Shown here in pieces: positions 10,024-19,169 of a DNA stretch of 64,000 nt; positions within the stretch are counted from its first letter, which is position 1; each line of letters begins with the position of its first letter. Both the position numbers and the translations under genes were made by a program. The DNA comes from an uncultured Flavobacteriaceae bacterium (GTDB taxonomy: Bacteria; Bacteroidota; Bacteroidia; Flavobacteriales; Flavobacteriaceae): contig CANMSB010000004.1 of assembly GCA_947500445.1 (NCBI GenBank), forward strand, positions 124,001 through 188,000, in the 5' to 3' direction. Below the pieces are notes generated by a model. That model was given only the letters and a program-made list of their open reading frames with translations. It had not been told where the DNA came from and searched no databases.

Positions 10024-10284
10024 TTATTCATCGTATCCGTACTTCTTGTCCAGTCGGTTCATGAGACGTACATATACAAAAATCAAGATGACGAAGACAT
10101 AAATGGCGCCCTGTTGTGCAAACCAAAATCCCAATTCAAACCCACCTATCTTGAATTGGTTCAAAGTGTCCTTGAACAAAATTCCGGCCCCGTAGGACAC
10201 CGCAAACCAAATGGCGAGCAAAATGCCCAAATAGCGAATGTTCTCTTTCCAATAGGCGGAGGCTTTTTGTTGTTTGTCGTTCAT
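10024..10284 (-). CDS. DUF4212 protein, sodium:solute symporter small subunit
   Basis: This 86-residue protein has two hydrophobic helices (about residues 20-40 and 53-75) and the family pattern YWKENIRYLGILLAIWF followed by GFWFAQQGAIYVFVILIFVYVRLMNRLDKKY. Members of this family (TIGR03647/DUF4212) are encoded directly ahead of the VC_2705-type large symporter subunit, as here with a 90-base gap. It is presumed to be a membrane partner of that transporter. It is the first gene of the acetate operon. Confidence 0.9.
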   Translation of the reverse strand: MNDKQQKASAYWKENIRYLGILLAIWFAVSYGAGILFKDTLNQFKIGGFELGFWFAQQGAIYVFVILIFVYVRLMNRLDKKYGYDE

Positions 10285-10330
10285 TTGTACATGATAGTTG
10301 TATGGTTGAAAAATACGTTGGTTTGGGTTT

Positions 10331-10360
10331 CAAGATAGGTAATTGCCGGGTAAAGGTCAA
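10331..10360 (-). promoter_or_regulatory. Candidate promoter for the symporter-acs operon
   Basis: On the minus strand a TTG (10358-10360) is followed after 20 bases by TATCTTG (10331-10337). This is close to the Flavobacteriia consensus TTG-N17-23-TAnnTTTG but one T short in the -7 box. A start here would give a leader of about 40 bases before the DUF4212 ATG. The -33 box overlaps the last codons of anmK. Confidence 0.3.
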
Positions 10361-11433
10361 TTTGGCAAGTACAAAACACCACTGGAGGAATCCCTTTTTG
10401 CACCCGTTACCGAACATAACACGTTTATTTCCCGTTCAATACGTAACGCGCCCATCAAGGCAAAAACCAATGCTTCCTTAAACTCGATCAAGGTAGGGGC
10501 CGGTACTATTATTTCGATGTCTTTTCCTATTTTATCACCTAAGGTTTTAATGAGAAAATGGTTAAGGGCACCACCGCCTGTGATGAACAACCGTTGTTTT
10601 GCCCTCGTAGCGTTCAATTTTAACTGTTGGGCAATTTTTTCGCAAATATGATGGACCGCGGTATGCAATAGGTTTTCAATTTCGTCCTCCGTACTATCGA
10701 CGATAGGGGCCACCTCCTCTACAAACCATTCATATCCGATGGACTTTGGGTAGGGTAGTAGGTAGTACTTCAGGGCATTCAACCGCTCCAGCATTCCGTT
10801 ATTGATCTTTCCCTTGGCCGCTAGCGCACCTCCACGGTCAAAATCAAGATCGATCTTTCGTGTGATGTAATTTAAGATCATGTTCGCCAGTCCAATGTCA
10901 TAGGCGATGCGTTTGCCGTTCTTTTCAAAAGAAATGTTACTGATGCCCCCTAGGTTCAAACAAAAGTCATATTCACCAAAAAAAAGACGATCTCCTATTG
11001 GGACCAAAGGCGCTCCTTGGCCACCCAGGGCGACGTCGTTGGAGCGAAAGTCGCAAGCCACCTTACATCCTGTAGCATTTGCCAAATGTTGGCCCGAACC
11101 GATTTGATAGGTGAGGCCGTTCTGGGGCTGGTGGTGCGTGGTATGGCCATGGTTCGCTATACAATCGACCTCCAGGGAGTTTTCTTCAATAAACTGTTTT
11201 ACCTGTGTGCCTTGCCAAGCACCATATTCATTGCTAAAGGACAATAGCGCATCGGCTTTCAGAAAAATTGCGTCTTTTAATTCCGACTGCATTTCGGGGG
11301 TATAGGCAATGCTTTTTGTGTTTAAAATGTCAAAAGACCATTCATCCGCCGCTTTACTAATATGGCAATAGGCCATATCCAAACCATCTAAGGAGGTTCC
11401 CGACATTAGGCCTATTATTTTATAAGTTTTCAT
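10357..11433 (-). CDS. anmK: Anhydro-N-acetylmuramic acid kinase
   Basis: AnmK hydrolyses the 1,6-anhydro bond of anhydroMurNAc and phosphorylates it to MurNAc-6-phosphate, which is the substrate of MurQ. The protein is 358 residues, normal for the family. It has the N-terminal phosphate-binding GLMSGTSLDGLDMA (about residues 8-21), ANHGHTTHHQP, GQGAPLVPIGD and a C-terminal FITGGGALNHFL typical of this actin-like ATPase fold. It has no signal peptide and is cytoplasmic. It lies 215 bases downstream of the GH3 gene on the same strand. With the NagZ-like, AmpG-like and MurQ genes it defines a cell-wall recycling locus. Confidence 0.95.
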   Translation of the reverse strand: MKTYKIIGLMSGTSLDGLDMAYCHISKAADEWSFDILNTKSIAYTPEMQSELKDAIFLKADALLSFSNEYGAWQGTQVKQFIEENSLEVDCIANHGHTTHHQPQNGLTYQIGSGQHLANATGCKVACDFRSNDVALGGQGAPLVPIGDRLFFGEYDFCLNLGGISNISFEKNGKRIAYDIGLANMILNYITRKIDLDFDRGGALAAKGKINNGMLERLNALKYYLLPYPKSIGYEWFVEEVAPIVDSTEDEIENLLHTAVHHICEKIAQQLKLNATRAKQRLFITGGGALNHFLIKTLGDKIGKDIEIIVPAPTLIEFKEALVFALMGALRIEREINVLCSVTGAKRDSSSGVLYLPN

Positions 11434-11648
11434 CTGTTAATATTTATTGTTTTTTAATGGTCAGATGTAATTCGCCAATAATCATTTCGGTTGGTATCAA
11501 GAATTGTTGTGGCTCATTTCATTTATTTAAAATTTTGTGGTCTGCTGAAAATGAAGAAACTAAAAATTTCTGCTTCTCTAATAGAATGGGTTAAATTCTT
11601 GTTCAGTTAGTTTTGTTAGCTGTCGTCGATTAAAAATGGTGCACATCT

Positions 11649-13241
11649 TTACAATTGTATGGGAAGCTTTCCCAATGCCTTTGCTTTTCCCAAAAAATGT
11701 TGTGCCGCATGTTCTTGGAAGGTCTCAAATCGCTGATACGCCACTACGGTCACCTTGGTACGTTCAAATGCGATATGTTCCAAACAGTAGGGATTACCAA
11801 AAAGATAAAGCACCACATCGTTTTCCAAGATCAACGTATTGATGTCGTTCAGTTCGTTTTCGGTAAAGCCAAAGGTATTGTTGGGCTTTACCTGTGGCGG
11901 AAACAGGGCCAATACCATTGGCTGCCCTTTTTCGGCAACGGGGAGGTCCGGTGCCATTTCCGAATCTTTTTTCAACACGTTTATTGATTGTCCTGCACCA
12001 ATTGCGTTAAGGAAGCCGTTATTGGCATTCGGTATGTTCCCGAATACCTTAAAAGCGGTCTCCCGAAACCGTTGTAAAATAGTTTCCGTTCCCTTGATCA
12101 TGGTCAAACTATGGAGCGCTATCTTCCGGTTCAAAAGTGTTCCGTCCGACAGCTGCGGTGCGACTTTCGGAATATTGGAAAACGCTTTCTCCTTTAATTT
12201 CCATACCCTGGCGAACGCATTCTCAATTTGGGCGTTGGAAGCATTTCGGGCTATGGTTTCGATACCTTCCGCAATGTGTTCGGCAAAACACAGTACATCA
12301 TTTCCGGCATCGAAGGCCAACCATTCCAATTGCCCCTTAACAGGGTATTGTTGTGCGACGGCATGCATGTTCAGCGCATCGGAAATAACGACCCCATCAT
12401 ATCCCATTTCTGTGCGCAATAATCCTGTTATAATTTTCTTGCATATACTTGAGGGCGTTTTCTTGCCATCTGCCAAGCTAGGCACCGATAAATGCCCGAT
12501 CATTACGGAATCGACCCCTTCTTTGATTAGTTCCTGGAAGGGATATAACTCGTTCGCTACAAGCGTTTCTTTCGACTTTTCAATCAGGGGAAGCCCCAAA
12601 TGGGAATCCGTGGCGGTATCGCCATGCCCTGGAAAATGCTTGATGCTGGTCAATACCCCTTCACTTTGGGTTCCTTTGTTAAAGGCGCTTGCCTTTTTGG
12701 TTACCAAGGAACGGTCTTCTCCAAAGGAACGGTATCCGATGACGGGATTATTCTTGTTGTTATTGATATCCACGACCGGGGCCAAATTCCAATGGATGCC
12801 GGCCGCTTTGCAGTCGTTCGCAATATGTTTTCCCACCTCAAAAATAAGCTCGGGCCCATCTTGGATCGCTCCCAAGCTTATCGCATAAGGGTACTGCGGT
12901 GTATTTTCAATGCGCATGGCGAGTCCCCATTCCGCATCGATGGCGATGAGCAAAGGATATTTGGCCGCTTTTTGATATCGGACAATACGCTGTTTGAGTA
13001 CCTCAAAACTTTTGGTGTTGAATTCCACCTGTTTTTTTCCTTCAAAATTGGTCGCGGCACTGGCCCTGCTATGAAAAAAGCAAATACTTCCGATGCATTG
13101 TTCCTGGATGAGGAGCTCTAGCTTTTGAATTTCTTCCTCGCTATCATTGATAAATGCAGCGGGCATAAACAATTGTCCTATTTTTTCTTTTGGACCAAGT
13201 GTGTTCCTTGCTTGGTCATAGGCTATAGGTTTAGAGGTCAT
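11649..13241 (-). CDS. Glycoside hydrolase family 3, NagZ-like beta-N-acetylglucosaminidase
   Basis: This cytoplasmic-looking GH3 enzyme is expected to remove GlcNAc from imported anhydro-muropeptides. I choose the ATG at 13241 (MTSKPIAYDQ), which overlaps the stop of the upstream permease by 11 bases. An upstream in-frame start would extend further into that gene. Numbering from it, the protein has 530 residues. The NagZ loop KHFPGHGDTATDSH starts at residue 201 and supplies the His general acid/base. VVISDALNMHA carries the nucleophile Asp at about 288. Residues beyond about 340 form an extra C-terminal domain that single-domain Gram-negative NagZ enzymes lack but many Bacteroidota and Gram-positive homologues have. 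There is no signal peptide, consistent with a role after AmpG import. Confidence 0.9.
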   Translation of the reverse strand: MTSKPIAYDQARNTLGPKEKIGQLFMPAAFINDSEEEIQKLELLIQEQCIGSICFFHSRASAATNFEGKKQVEFNTKSFEVLKQRIVRYQKAAKYPLLIAIDAEWGLAMRIENTPQYPYAISLGAIQDGPELIFEVGKHIANDCKAAGIHWNLAPVVDINNNKNNPVIGYRSFGEDRSLVTKKASAFNKGTQSEGVLTSIKHFPGHGDTATDSHLGLPLIEKSKETLVANELYPFQELIKEGVDSVMIGHLSVPSLADGKKTPSSICKKIITGLLRTEMGYDGVVISDALNMHAVAQQYPVKGQLEWLAFDAGNDVLCFAEHIAEGIETIARNASNAQIENAFARVWKLKEKAFSNIPKVAPQLSDGTLLNRKIALHSLTMIKGTETILQRFRETAFKVFGNIPNANNGFLNAIGAGQSINVLKKDSEMAPDLPVAEKGQPMVLALFPPQVKPNNTFGFTENELNDINTLILENDVVLYLFGNPYCLEHIAFERTKVTVVAYQRFETFQEHAAQHFLGKAKALGKLPIQL

Positions 13242-14502
13242 CGGTGCTGGATTTTTTACCAAAATCGGCAGGGTAAACAATATGTTTCAATAAAAAGAGC
13301 GCGGGTAGGGCAGCTATTACGACCCATATAAAAAAGCCAGGGTATCCCAGCCACTCCTGTATGTATCCGCTGAACATGCCCGGAATCATCATGCCAAGCG
13401 CCATGAATCCGGTAGCGAGGGCGTAGTGCGACGTTTTTGATTTTCCTTCGGCGATATAGATGAGATACATTAAAAATGCCGTAAATCCGAAACCGTAACC
13501 AAACTTTTCAAATACCACGGTAACCGTTACCAATATGATATTTGTGGTTTTGGTAAACGCCAGAATAGCATAAAGTATATTGGGCAGGTTCAAGGAGAGT
13601 ACCATGGGGAGCATCCATTTGCGAAGCCCGTCCCTAGAGATAAGGATACCGCCCAATATTCCTCCAAGGGACAGAAAAATGACCCCTACGGTCCCGAAAA
13701 TGGTTCCAAGTTTTTCCGTTGAATAACCGAGTCCCCCGTCAGCAGGTGCATCCAATAAAAAAGGTGCGGCCATTTTTACCAATTGCGATTCTCCCAAACG
13801 ATAGGTAAGGATAAAGGCGAGCGCGATACCGATGCCCGGTTTGTTGAAAAAAGAGGAAAGTACCGCTAGAAAACTATCCGGTTTCTCCGTCTGCGCGGTT
13901 TCCGGAATTTCTTCCTCCGTGGAAAAGAAATTGGATACGGTCAATAGCAGCATTAAAAAAGCCGTTACCGCCATGGTAATACTCCATGCTTTGGTGGTAT
14001 CACCATATTTGTGTTCCAAATAGCCCGCCAGTACAACGATAAGCCCCTCACCGGTAACCATCGCCAAACGGTAAAACGTACTCCGGACCCCTACAAAGAA
14101 CGATTGGCTTTTTTGGGTCAATCGTAACATATAATAACCGTCGGCCGCAATATCATTGGTAGCCGATGCAAATGCCGCCATCCAAAAACAGGCAAGGGTA
14201 GCAACAAAAAACAGGTTTGTGGGGATGCTCAACGCAACGCCAAAAAGAGCCAGGGAAATAATGAGCTGCATGCTTAAAAACCACTTTCGTTTTGTGCTTT
14301 TTAAGTCGATGAACGGGCTCCATAACGGCTTCAGCACCCATGGCAGGTAGAGCAGACTGGTGTATAGGGCGATATCGCCATTGCTTACACCCAGTTTTTT
14401 ATAAAGAATGACCGAGACGGTCACCACTAAAACGTAGGGAAGCCCCTGTGTAAAATAGAGTAGGGGTACCCAAACCCAGGCTCCTTTGTCTTTTTGTGTC
14501 AT
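13231..14502 (-). CDS. AmpG-like MFS muropeptide permease
   Basis: This 423-residue inner-membrane protein has about 12 helices. The start LLYFTQGLPYVLV...LYTSLLYLPWVLKPLWSPFID and the ATNDIAADGYYMLRL segment are typical of the AmpG branch, which imports GlcNAc-anhydroMurNAc peptides from the periplasm. It overlaps the GH3 gene by 11 bases and is followed by anmK on the same strand, so import, trimming and phosphorylation are encoded in order. The specific substrate is inferred from family and neighbours. Confidence 0.88.
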   Translation of the reverse strand: MTQKDKGAWVWVPLLYFTQGLPYVLVVTVSVILYKKLGVSNGDIALYTSLLYLPWVLKPLWSPFIDLKSTKRKWFLSMQLIISLALFGVALSIPTNLFFVATLACFWMAAFASATNDIAADGYYMLRLTQKSQSFFVGVRSTFYRLAMVTGEGLIVVLAGYLEHKYGDTTKAWSITMAVTAFLMLLLTVSNFFSTEEEIPETAQTEKPDSFLAVLSSFFNKPGIGIALAFILTYRLGESQLVKMAAPFLLDAPADGGLGYSTEKLGTIFGTVGVIFLSLGGILGGILISRDGLRKWMLPMVLSLNLPNILYAILAFTKTTNIILVTVTVVFEKFGYGFGFTAFLMYLIYIAEGKSKTSHYALATGFMALGMMIPGMFSGYIQEWLGYPGFFIWVVIAALPALFLLKHIVYPADFGKKSSTDDL

Positions 14503-14598
14503 AGTCCTTTTTTAAATACTGCCAATGTGGCCCTAGCAACAATGGAACGCTAACGCTTAAGCCGAACCATCCCGAACGGAAACCGCCATGCCACTCCC

Positions 14599-16104
14599 TT
14601 AGCGTTTTAAATGTACGGGAATCGGCCGGGTTTCCCTCCGATACCGATCGATAAAAACCAAGTGGAACTTCTTTCTGCCCTTTAGTTTTTCCGTTGCTAT
14701 GGTCAAGCGCCCGACATCCGATACAGGTACAATAGCGCTAATTTTTTTCGGGGAATGTTCGACCTTTTTCTTTTTTGTTGCATACAACACGGCATAGCGG
14801 TAGGTGTTATCGCTATCATATAGAAGTTGTACGGTATCCTTAAGTTCATTGACCGATGTAATCCGTGGTGAAACCGTGTTGGTCGCTACCAAATGGGATA
14901 CAGGGGTCAACGCTTTGAATCGATACTGTTTGCGTTTTAGGTAGCTTACCACATCGGAATGCTTGTCCATTAGGCTTTTCGCGCTAAAAAAAGCGTTCCC
15001 CGAAACGGCACCCAAACTTCTGCCAAAATCGATTTGCTTTGGAAGTTCCTTTTTGTCGTCCCATGCTTTGTCGCTATTGTTTCGAATTTTATAGGGGCCG
15101 TTCCCGATATAAAGGTTGGTGCCTAGGCTGTTGGCACTCCACCATTGTACTATTTTGCGATGGGAGGCTACGGGGAGGTCCATGCTCCAATAAACCTGCG
15201 GTATCATATAATCGACCCATTTGTTTTTCATCCACAGCAAGGGATCTGCATACAGGTCGTCATAGGTGGTCTGTCCCGCCTTGGTATCCGATCCCCTGGG
15301 GTCCGAAGAACTATTTTTCCATACGCCAAAGGGACTTATCCCCAACTGGACCCAAGGCTTTCTTTTTTTTATGGTTTCGAAACTATTTTTTACCAAGGAA
15401 TCAATATTGCTTCGCCTCCAATCAGCCAAGGATTGTCCCGGTTTTTTATGATAACCATAGGTGCCGCTATCCATAAATACTTCGCCGGCAATGGTGTAAG
15501 GGTAAAAATAATCATCGAAATGAATAGCGTCGATGTCAAAATTGGCTACAATTTCGTCGATTACCTGCACCATTCGTCGCCGTGCATCTGGGTTTCCGGG
15601 GTCGTAATAGTATTTCTTTCCATATTTGACCATCCATTCGGGATGCAGGTGAAAGTCGTGGGTCGGACTCAAGACTTCTGTTTTTAGGTCGAAAGTGGCC
15701 CGGTAGGGGTTTAACCAGGCGTGAAACTCCATCCCTCTTTTATGGGTCTGATCGATCATCCAATTCAACAGGTCATTTTTTTCGGTCTTTACCTTTCCTT
15801 CCGTACCATTGAGAAAGCGGGACCACGGGGCATATGCCGAAGTGTAAAATGCATCACCGGCCGTTCGTACCTGCACAATGGCGGTATTAAAGTTCATTTG
15901 CGCATAAAAGTCCAGTACCCTTAAAAAATCCGCTTTTTGTTTGGCTACGGAATCATCGCCATTCTTTGGCCAATCAATATTTACGACCGTAGCTACCCAA
16001 AAACCACGAAATTCGGTTTTAGGGTGTTTGTTTTTTACGCTTGCGCAGGAGGCAAGCATCAATAACGCAATAGCTACATAACAAATGATGGTCCCTTTTC
16101 TCAA
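14599..16104 (-). CDS. GHL10 (glycosyl hydrolase-like 10, YngK/DUF187) lipoprotein
   Basis: This is a 501-residue secreted lipoprotein. The start is a TTG at 16104, giving MRKGTIICYVAIALLMLASC with a lipobox LMLASC at about residue 20. The family opening EFRGFWVATVVNIDWP lies at about 31-46, followed by TIM-barrel motifs QVRTAGDAFY, HAWLNPYR and DAIHFDDYFYPY. Members of this family hydrolyse peptidoglycan-like or other glycan substrates in several bacteria, and some act on denuded glycan strands. Its placement between the amino-sugar fusion gene and the AmpG gene suggests a periplasmic or outer-membrane role in releasing peptidoglycan fragments. The exact bond cleaved is unknown. Confidence 0.85.
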   Translation of the reverse strand: MRKGTIICYVAIALLMLASCASVKNKHPKTEFRGFWVATVVNIDWPKNGDDSVAKQKADFLRVLDFYAQMNFNTAIVQVRTAGDAFYTSAYAPWSRFLNGTEGKVKTEKNDLLNWMIDQTHKRGMEFHAWLNPYRATFDLKTEVLSPTHDFHLHPEWMVKYGKKYYYDPGNPDARRRMVQVIDEIVANFDIDAIHFDDYFYPYTIAGEVFMDSGTYGYHKKPGQSLADWRRSNIDSLVKNSFETIKKRKPWVQLGISPFGVWKNSSSDPRGSDTKAGQTTYDDLYADPLLWMKNKWVDYMIPQVYWSMDLPVASHRKIVQWWSANSLGTNLYIGNGPYKIRNNSDKAWDDKKELPKQIDFGRSLGAVSGNAFFSAKSLMDKHSDVVSYLKRKQYRFKALTPVSHLVATNTVSPRITSVNELKDTVQLLYDSDNTYRYAVLYATKKKKVEHSPKKISAIVPVSDVGRLTIATEKLKGRKKFHLVFIDRYRRETRPIPVHLKR

Positions 16105-16193
16105 TTTGGTACAAGTTAGTCTACCGGAGGTGCAAGAGCATCCTAGCCCGGTATATCGGTTTTAATGTTGACCGTTACGGTAAAGCTACAGCT

Positions 16194-18107
16194 TTAGCTG
16201 AACTTATAGCGTACAAAACCTTCCATAGCTTCATATTCGGCCATTCCCAGGGCATTGTATTTACTGGCGGTCCGTTTGTTGCGCTGTTCTGCCCGTTGCC
16301 AAAATTCCCGCTCGTCATTACCCGGGAACATGGCGGCGTCCTTTTGGGATTGGTGTTTGAATATGGCATTTTTCTTTCGCTCCATATCCTTCGGTCCTAT
16401 CGGCACGGCCATCTCCATATCGGCGATGTCCCATTCCTGCCATGCCCCTCGGTACAACCATACATAACAGTCCTTGATCCATGCCGCCCCTTCCTTTACC
16501 AAGCGGTCGATCGCTTCGAAAACGACTTGCAGGCATACCCTATGGGTACCATGCGGGTCGGAAAGGTCCCCGGCGGCAAAAATTTGGTCCGGGCGTAGTT
16601 TTTGTAGCAGGTCATAGGTAATCTGAACATCGGTATGGGAATACGGGTTTTTCTTTACCGTTCCGGTTTCGTAGAAGGGCAGGTTTTGAAAGTGCGCATT
16701 TTTTTCTTCTACCCCGCAATAGCGGCAAGCTGCCAAAGCCTCCCCTTTTCGTATCAATCCTTTGAACCGTTGGATTTCCGGGCTGTCGATCTGTCCGGGG
16801 AGCTTGTTGTTCAAAAACGTGCGGACTTCGGTAAATTTTTGTTGCAAGGAGGCGTTTTCTTGTTGAATGTCCGTGGCAAAATCCATAAAACGGATCACTT
16901 CATCATCAAAAACGGCGATATTGCCCGAAGTTTGATAGGCCACATGTACCTGGTGCCCCTGATCCACCAATCGAAGTAAGGTACCGCCCATGGAGATAAC
17001 ATCATCATCGGGGTGCGGACTAAAAATAAGTGCCGTTTTTGGATAGGGATTTTTGCGTTCGGGCCTTTGGCTGTCGTCCGCATTCGGTTTACCACCGGGC
17101 CATCCGGTAATGGTATGTTGCAAACCATTGAATACTTTTAAGTTGATATGCTCTGCGGAGCCTATTTCAGCAACAAGGCTTCCCATTCCATGTTCGTTAT
17201 AATCTTCGTTAGTGAGTTTTAAAATGGCCTTGTTCAATTGTTCCGAAAGCCAAATAGTGGCTTTTTTTATCAAGCTATCCGTCCAATTGCATTCACTGGT
17301 CAGCCAAGGGGTCGCGACCCTCGTTAACGACGATGCTGCGGCATCGTCGATAATAAAATCACAATTAGAATGGTGCTGTAAAAAAGTAGCGGGCACGGAT
17401 TCCTTTATAGGTCCTTCTACCGCCTGCTGGATGACCTCGGATTTTCCCTCGCCCCATGCCATCAAAATAATCCGTTTTGCGGCCATGATCGTGCCTACGC
17501 CCATGGTAATCGCCTTGGAGGGTACATTCTCCAGCCCAAAAAAATCACTGGCGGCATCCAGTCTGGTAACACGGTCCAAACGCACCATTCTCGTACTACT
17601 TTTCAAGGATGATCCCGGTTCGTTAAAGCCGATATGTCCTGTTCTCCCAATCCCCAATATCTGTATATCGATTCCCCCATATCGGGCAATTTTTTTTTCG
17701 TAATCCTGACAAAATTCTCGAACGTCCTCTTTCTCCAAGGTACCCTTGGGAATATGGATGTTGGTTTTTTTGATATCGATATGATCGAACAGATGTTCGT
17801 TCATAAAACGCACATAGCTGTGTATGGAATCGGGTTCCATAGGGAAATACTCGTCCAAATTGAAAGTAACCACATTACGGAAGCTGAGTTGCTCCTCTTG
17901 ATGGAACCGTACCAAGTAGTCATATACTTTAGTGGGGGTCGAACCGGTTGCCAGACCAAGTACCAATTTTTTTCCCTTTGCTTGATGTTCGCGGATCAAG
18001 GATGCGATTTCATTGGCGACGGAAAGCGAGGCTTCTTGGGAACTGTTGTGGATGACCGTGTGTATTTTTTCAAATTTTCGGGATGTCTCGTCTACGATTT
18101 CATTCAT
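16194..18107 (-). CDS. nagB: Glucosamine-6-phosphate deaminase fused to a PIG-L/LmbE deacetylase domain
   Basis: This is a 637-residue two-domain cytoplasmic protein. I use the ATG at 18107; a start 22 codons upstream would lie ahead of a good -7 box (18163-18170). The NagB domain (about 15-290) has GLATGSTPTKVY (51-62) and FNLDEYFP with the general-base Asp at 85. It also has GRTGHIGFNEPGSS, with His158 and Glu163, where E. coli NagB as I recall reads NDGHIAFNEP, so the triad Asp is Thr156 here. The second domain (about 358-610) carries SPHPDDD at 364-370 and DPHGTHR with His519/His522, the zinc ligands of LmbE-like N-deacetylases. It makes fructose-6-phosphate from GlcN-6-phosphate. The deacetylase could act on GlcNAc-6-phosphate, since no nagA is nearby; that is inference. 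Confidence 0.9.
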   Translation of the reverse strand: MNEIVDETSRKFEKIHTVIHNSSQEASLSVANEIASLIREHQAKGKKLVLGLATGSTPTKVYDYLVRFHQEEQLSFRNVVTFNLDEYFPMEPDSIHSYVRFMNEHLFDHIDIKKTNIHIPKGTLEKEDVREFCQDYEKKIARYGGIDIQILGIGRTGHIGFNEPGSSLKSSTRMVRLDRVTRLDAASDFFGLENVPSKAITMGVGTIMAAKRIILMAWGEGKSEVIQQAVEGPIKESVPATFLQHHSNCDFIIDDAAASSLTRVATPWLTSECNWTDSLIKKATIWLSEQLNKAILKLTNEDYNEHGMGSLVAEIGSAEHINLKVFNGLQHTITGWPGGKPNADDSQRPERKNPYPKTALIFSPHPDDDVISMGGTLLRLVDQGHQVHVAYQTSGNIAVFDDEVIRFMDFATDIQQENASLQQKFTEVRTFLNNKLPGQIDSPEIQRFKGLIRKGEALAACRYCGVEEKNAHFQNLPFYETGTVKKNPYSHTDVQITYDLLQKLRPDQIFAAGDLSDPHGTHRVCLQVVFEAIDRLVKEGAAWIKDCYVWLYRGAWQEWDIADMEMAVPIGPKDMERKKNAIFKHQSQKDAAMFPGNDEREFWQRAEQRNKRTASKYNALGMAEYEAMEGFVRYKFS

Positions 18108-18321
18108 TTTCGTGCGTTTTTGGACGTTGATATTAATGCGATACGCGTTTTTGCAAACTGACCAAAGATACACAAATAAATCAATTTTGCGGTTTTGTGC
18201 TGTTATTTTTGCTTTTTAATGCCGTTTTTAAATGATATAGTTATTTTTTAGCCTGATAAGCGGCAAAAAAACGCATTTGATTTAATTTTCTATATTTGCC
18301 CTTGTTAAAGCGTGGTAATCG
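18108..18321. promoter_or_regulatory. Divergent nagB/deoR-type control region with repeated GCAAAA boxes
   Basis: The minus strand has TATCTTTG at 18163-18170 and the plus strand TATATTTG at 18291-18298. Both match the Flavobacteriia -7 box TAnnTTTG; no convincing -33 boxes are seen. Related boxes recur in both orientations: TTTTTGCAAACTG (18148-18160), TTTTGCGGTTTTGTGC (18185-18200), TTTTTGCTTTTT around 18207-18218, and GGCAAAAAAACGC (18262-18274). GCAAAAA..CGC near each end is inverted between the two promoters. These are candidate binding sites for the adjacent DeoR-family protein, which would then control both itself and the recycling genes. Confidence 0.45.
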
Positions 18322-19071
18322 ATGTTAAAAGAAGAACGGCAGCGGGTAATTTTGAACGAGGTAGCATTGCACAATCGGGTATTGCTAAGCGATATTGCCG
18401 AATCATTGGACGTCTCCATCGATACTGTTCGGCGTGATGTGAAGGAGCTCGACGGAGCGCAGAAATTACGAAAAGTACATGGTGGGGCCATTTCTATGGG
18501 CTTTACGGGTCAGCGAAGGACCAACGAGAACGTATATGCGCTTGCTGAAAAAACAATTATCGCCGAGAAGGCCATAAGTCTTCTCAAAGAAGGGAGCGTC
18601 ATTTTTATCAATGGCGGAACTACCTGTTTGGAAATGGCGCGGATGCTTCCCTTGGATATGAAATTGACCTGCTTTACCATCAGCTTGCCCGTGGCTATCG
18701 AGTTGCTGCGAAAGCCTAATGTAACGGTTATTTTTATCGGGGGGCAGTTGTCGGCCGATTCCCAGATCGCCATAGGTGCCCAAACGGTACAGCAATTGTC
18801 CGAGATAATGGTCGACTACTGTTTTACCGGAACCGGGTATGTAGATTCCCTTCACGGGCTTACGGAGTTCGACTGGGAGATCGTACAATTAAAAAAGGCG
18901 GTCATCAAGGCGTCAAAAAAAACGGTGTTGCTGTGCATATCGGAGAAACTGAACTCCCAACACCGGTATAGGACCTGTGATATCAACATGATAAACACCA
19001 TGATTACCGAGTTGGACCCCAACAATAATCTGCTGAACCTATTTAGGAACCATGACATTCGGTTGTTATAA
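18322..19071 (+). CDS. DeoR/GlpR-family transcriptional regulator
   Basis: This 249-residue cytoplasmic repressor-type protein has an N-terminal winged helix-turn-helix at about 5-57 (RQRVILNEVALHNRVLLSDIAESL, then TVRRDVKEL and VHGGAI). A DeoR sugar-phosphate sensor domain follows, with INGGTTCLEMARMLP at about 94-108 as the phosphate-binding loop, and FIGGQL and FTGTGYVDSLHGLTEFD. DeoR proteins sense phosphorylated sugars, so the likely effector is an amino-sugar phosphate made by AnmK, MurQ or NagB. It is divergent from the nagB fusion and 98 bases upstream of murQ on the same strand, which makes it the obvious local regulator. Confidence 0.9.
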   Translation: MLKEERQRVILNEVALHNRVLLSDIAESLDVSIDTVRRDVKELDGAQKLRKVHGGAISMGFTGQRRTNENVYALAEKTIIAEKAISLLKEGSVIFINGGTTCLEMARMLPLDMKLTCFTISLPVAIELLRKPNVTVIFIGGQLSADSQIAIGAQTVQQLSEIMVDYCFTGTGYVDSLHGLTEFDWEIVQLKKAVIKASKKTVLLCISEKLNSQHRYRTCDINMINTMITELDPNNNLLNLFRNHDIRLL

Positions 19072-19169
19072 CAATATTTGCCTTAAACAATACATTTCTC
19101 GAAATTCCATGGTGATTTTTAAATAATGTATTACTTTTTCGCCCGGGATTTAAAATTGATGAAACATAA

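Noticed and set aside
11839-12888. Long 349-codon plus-strand reading frame
   Set aside because: It is antisense to the GH3 gene, whose catalytic motifs are on the minus strand; the plus-strand protein has no recognisable domain.
18107-18173. Longer nagB start 22 codons upstream
   Set aside because: A -7 box lies inside that extension, and the added residues have no family similarity.
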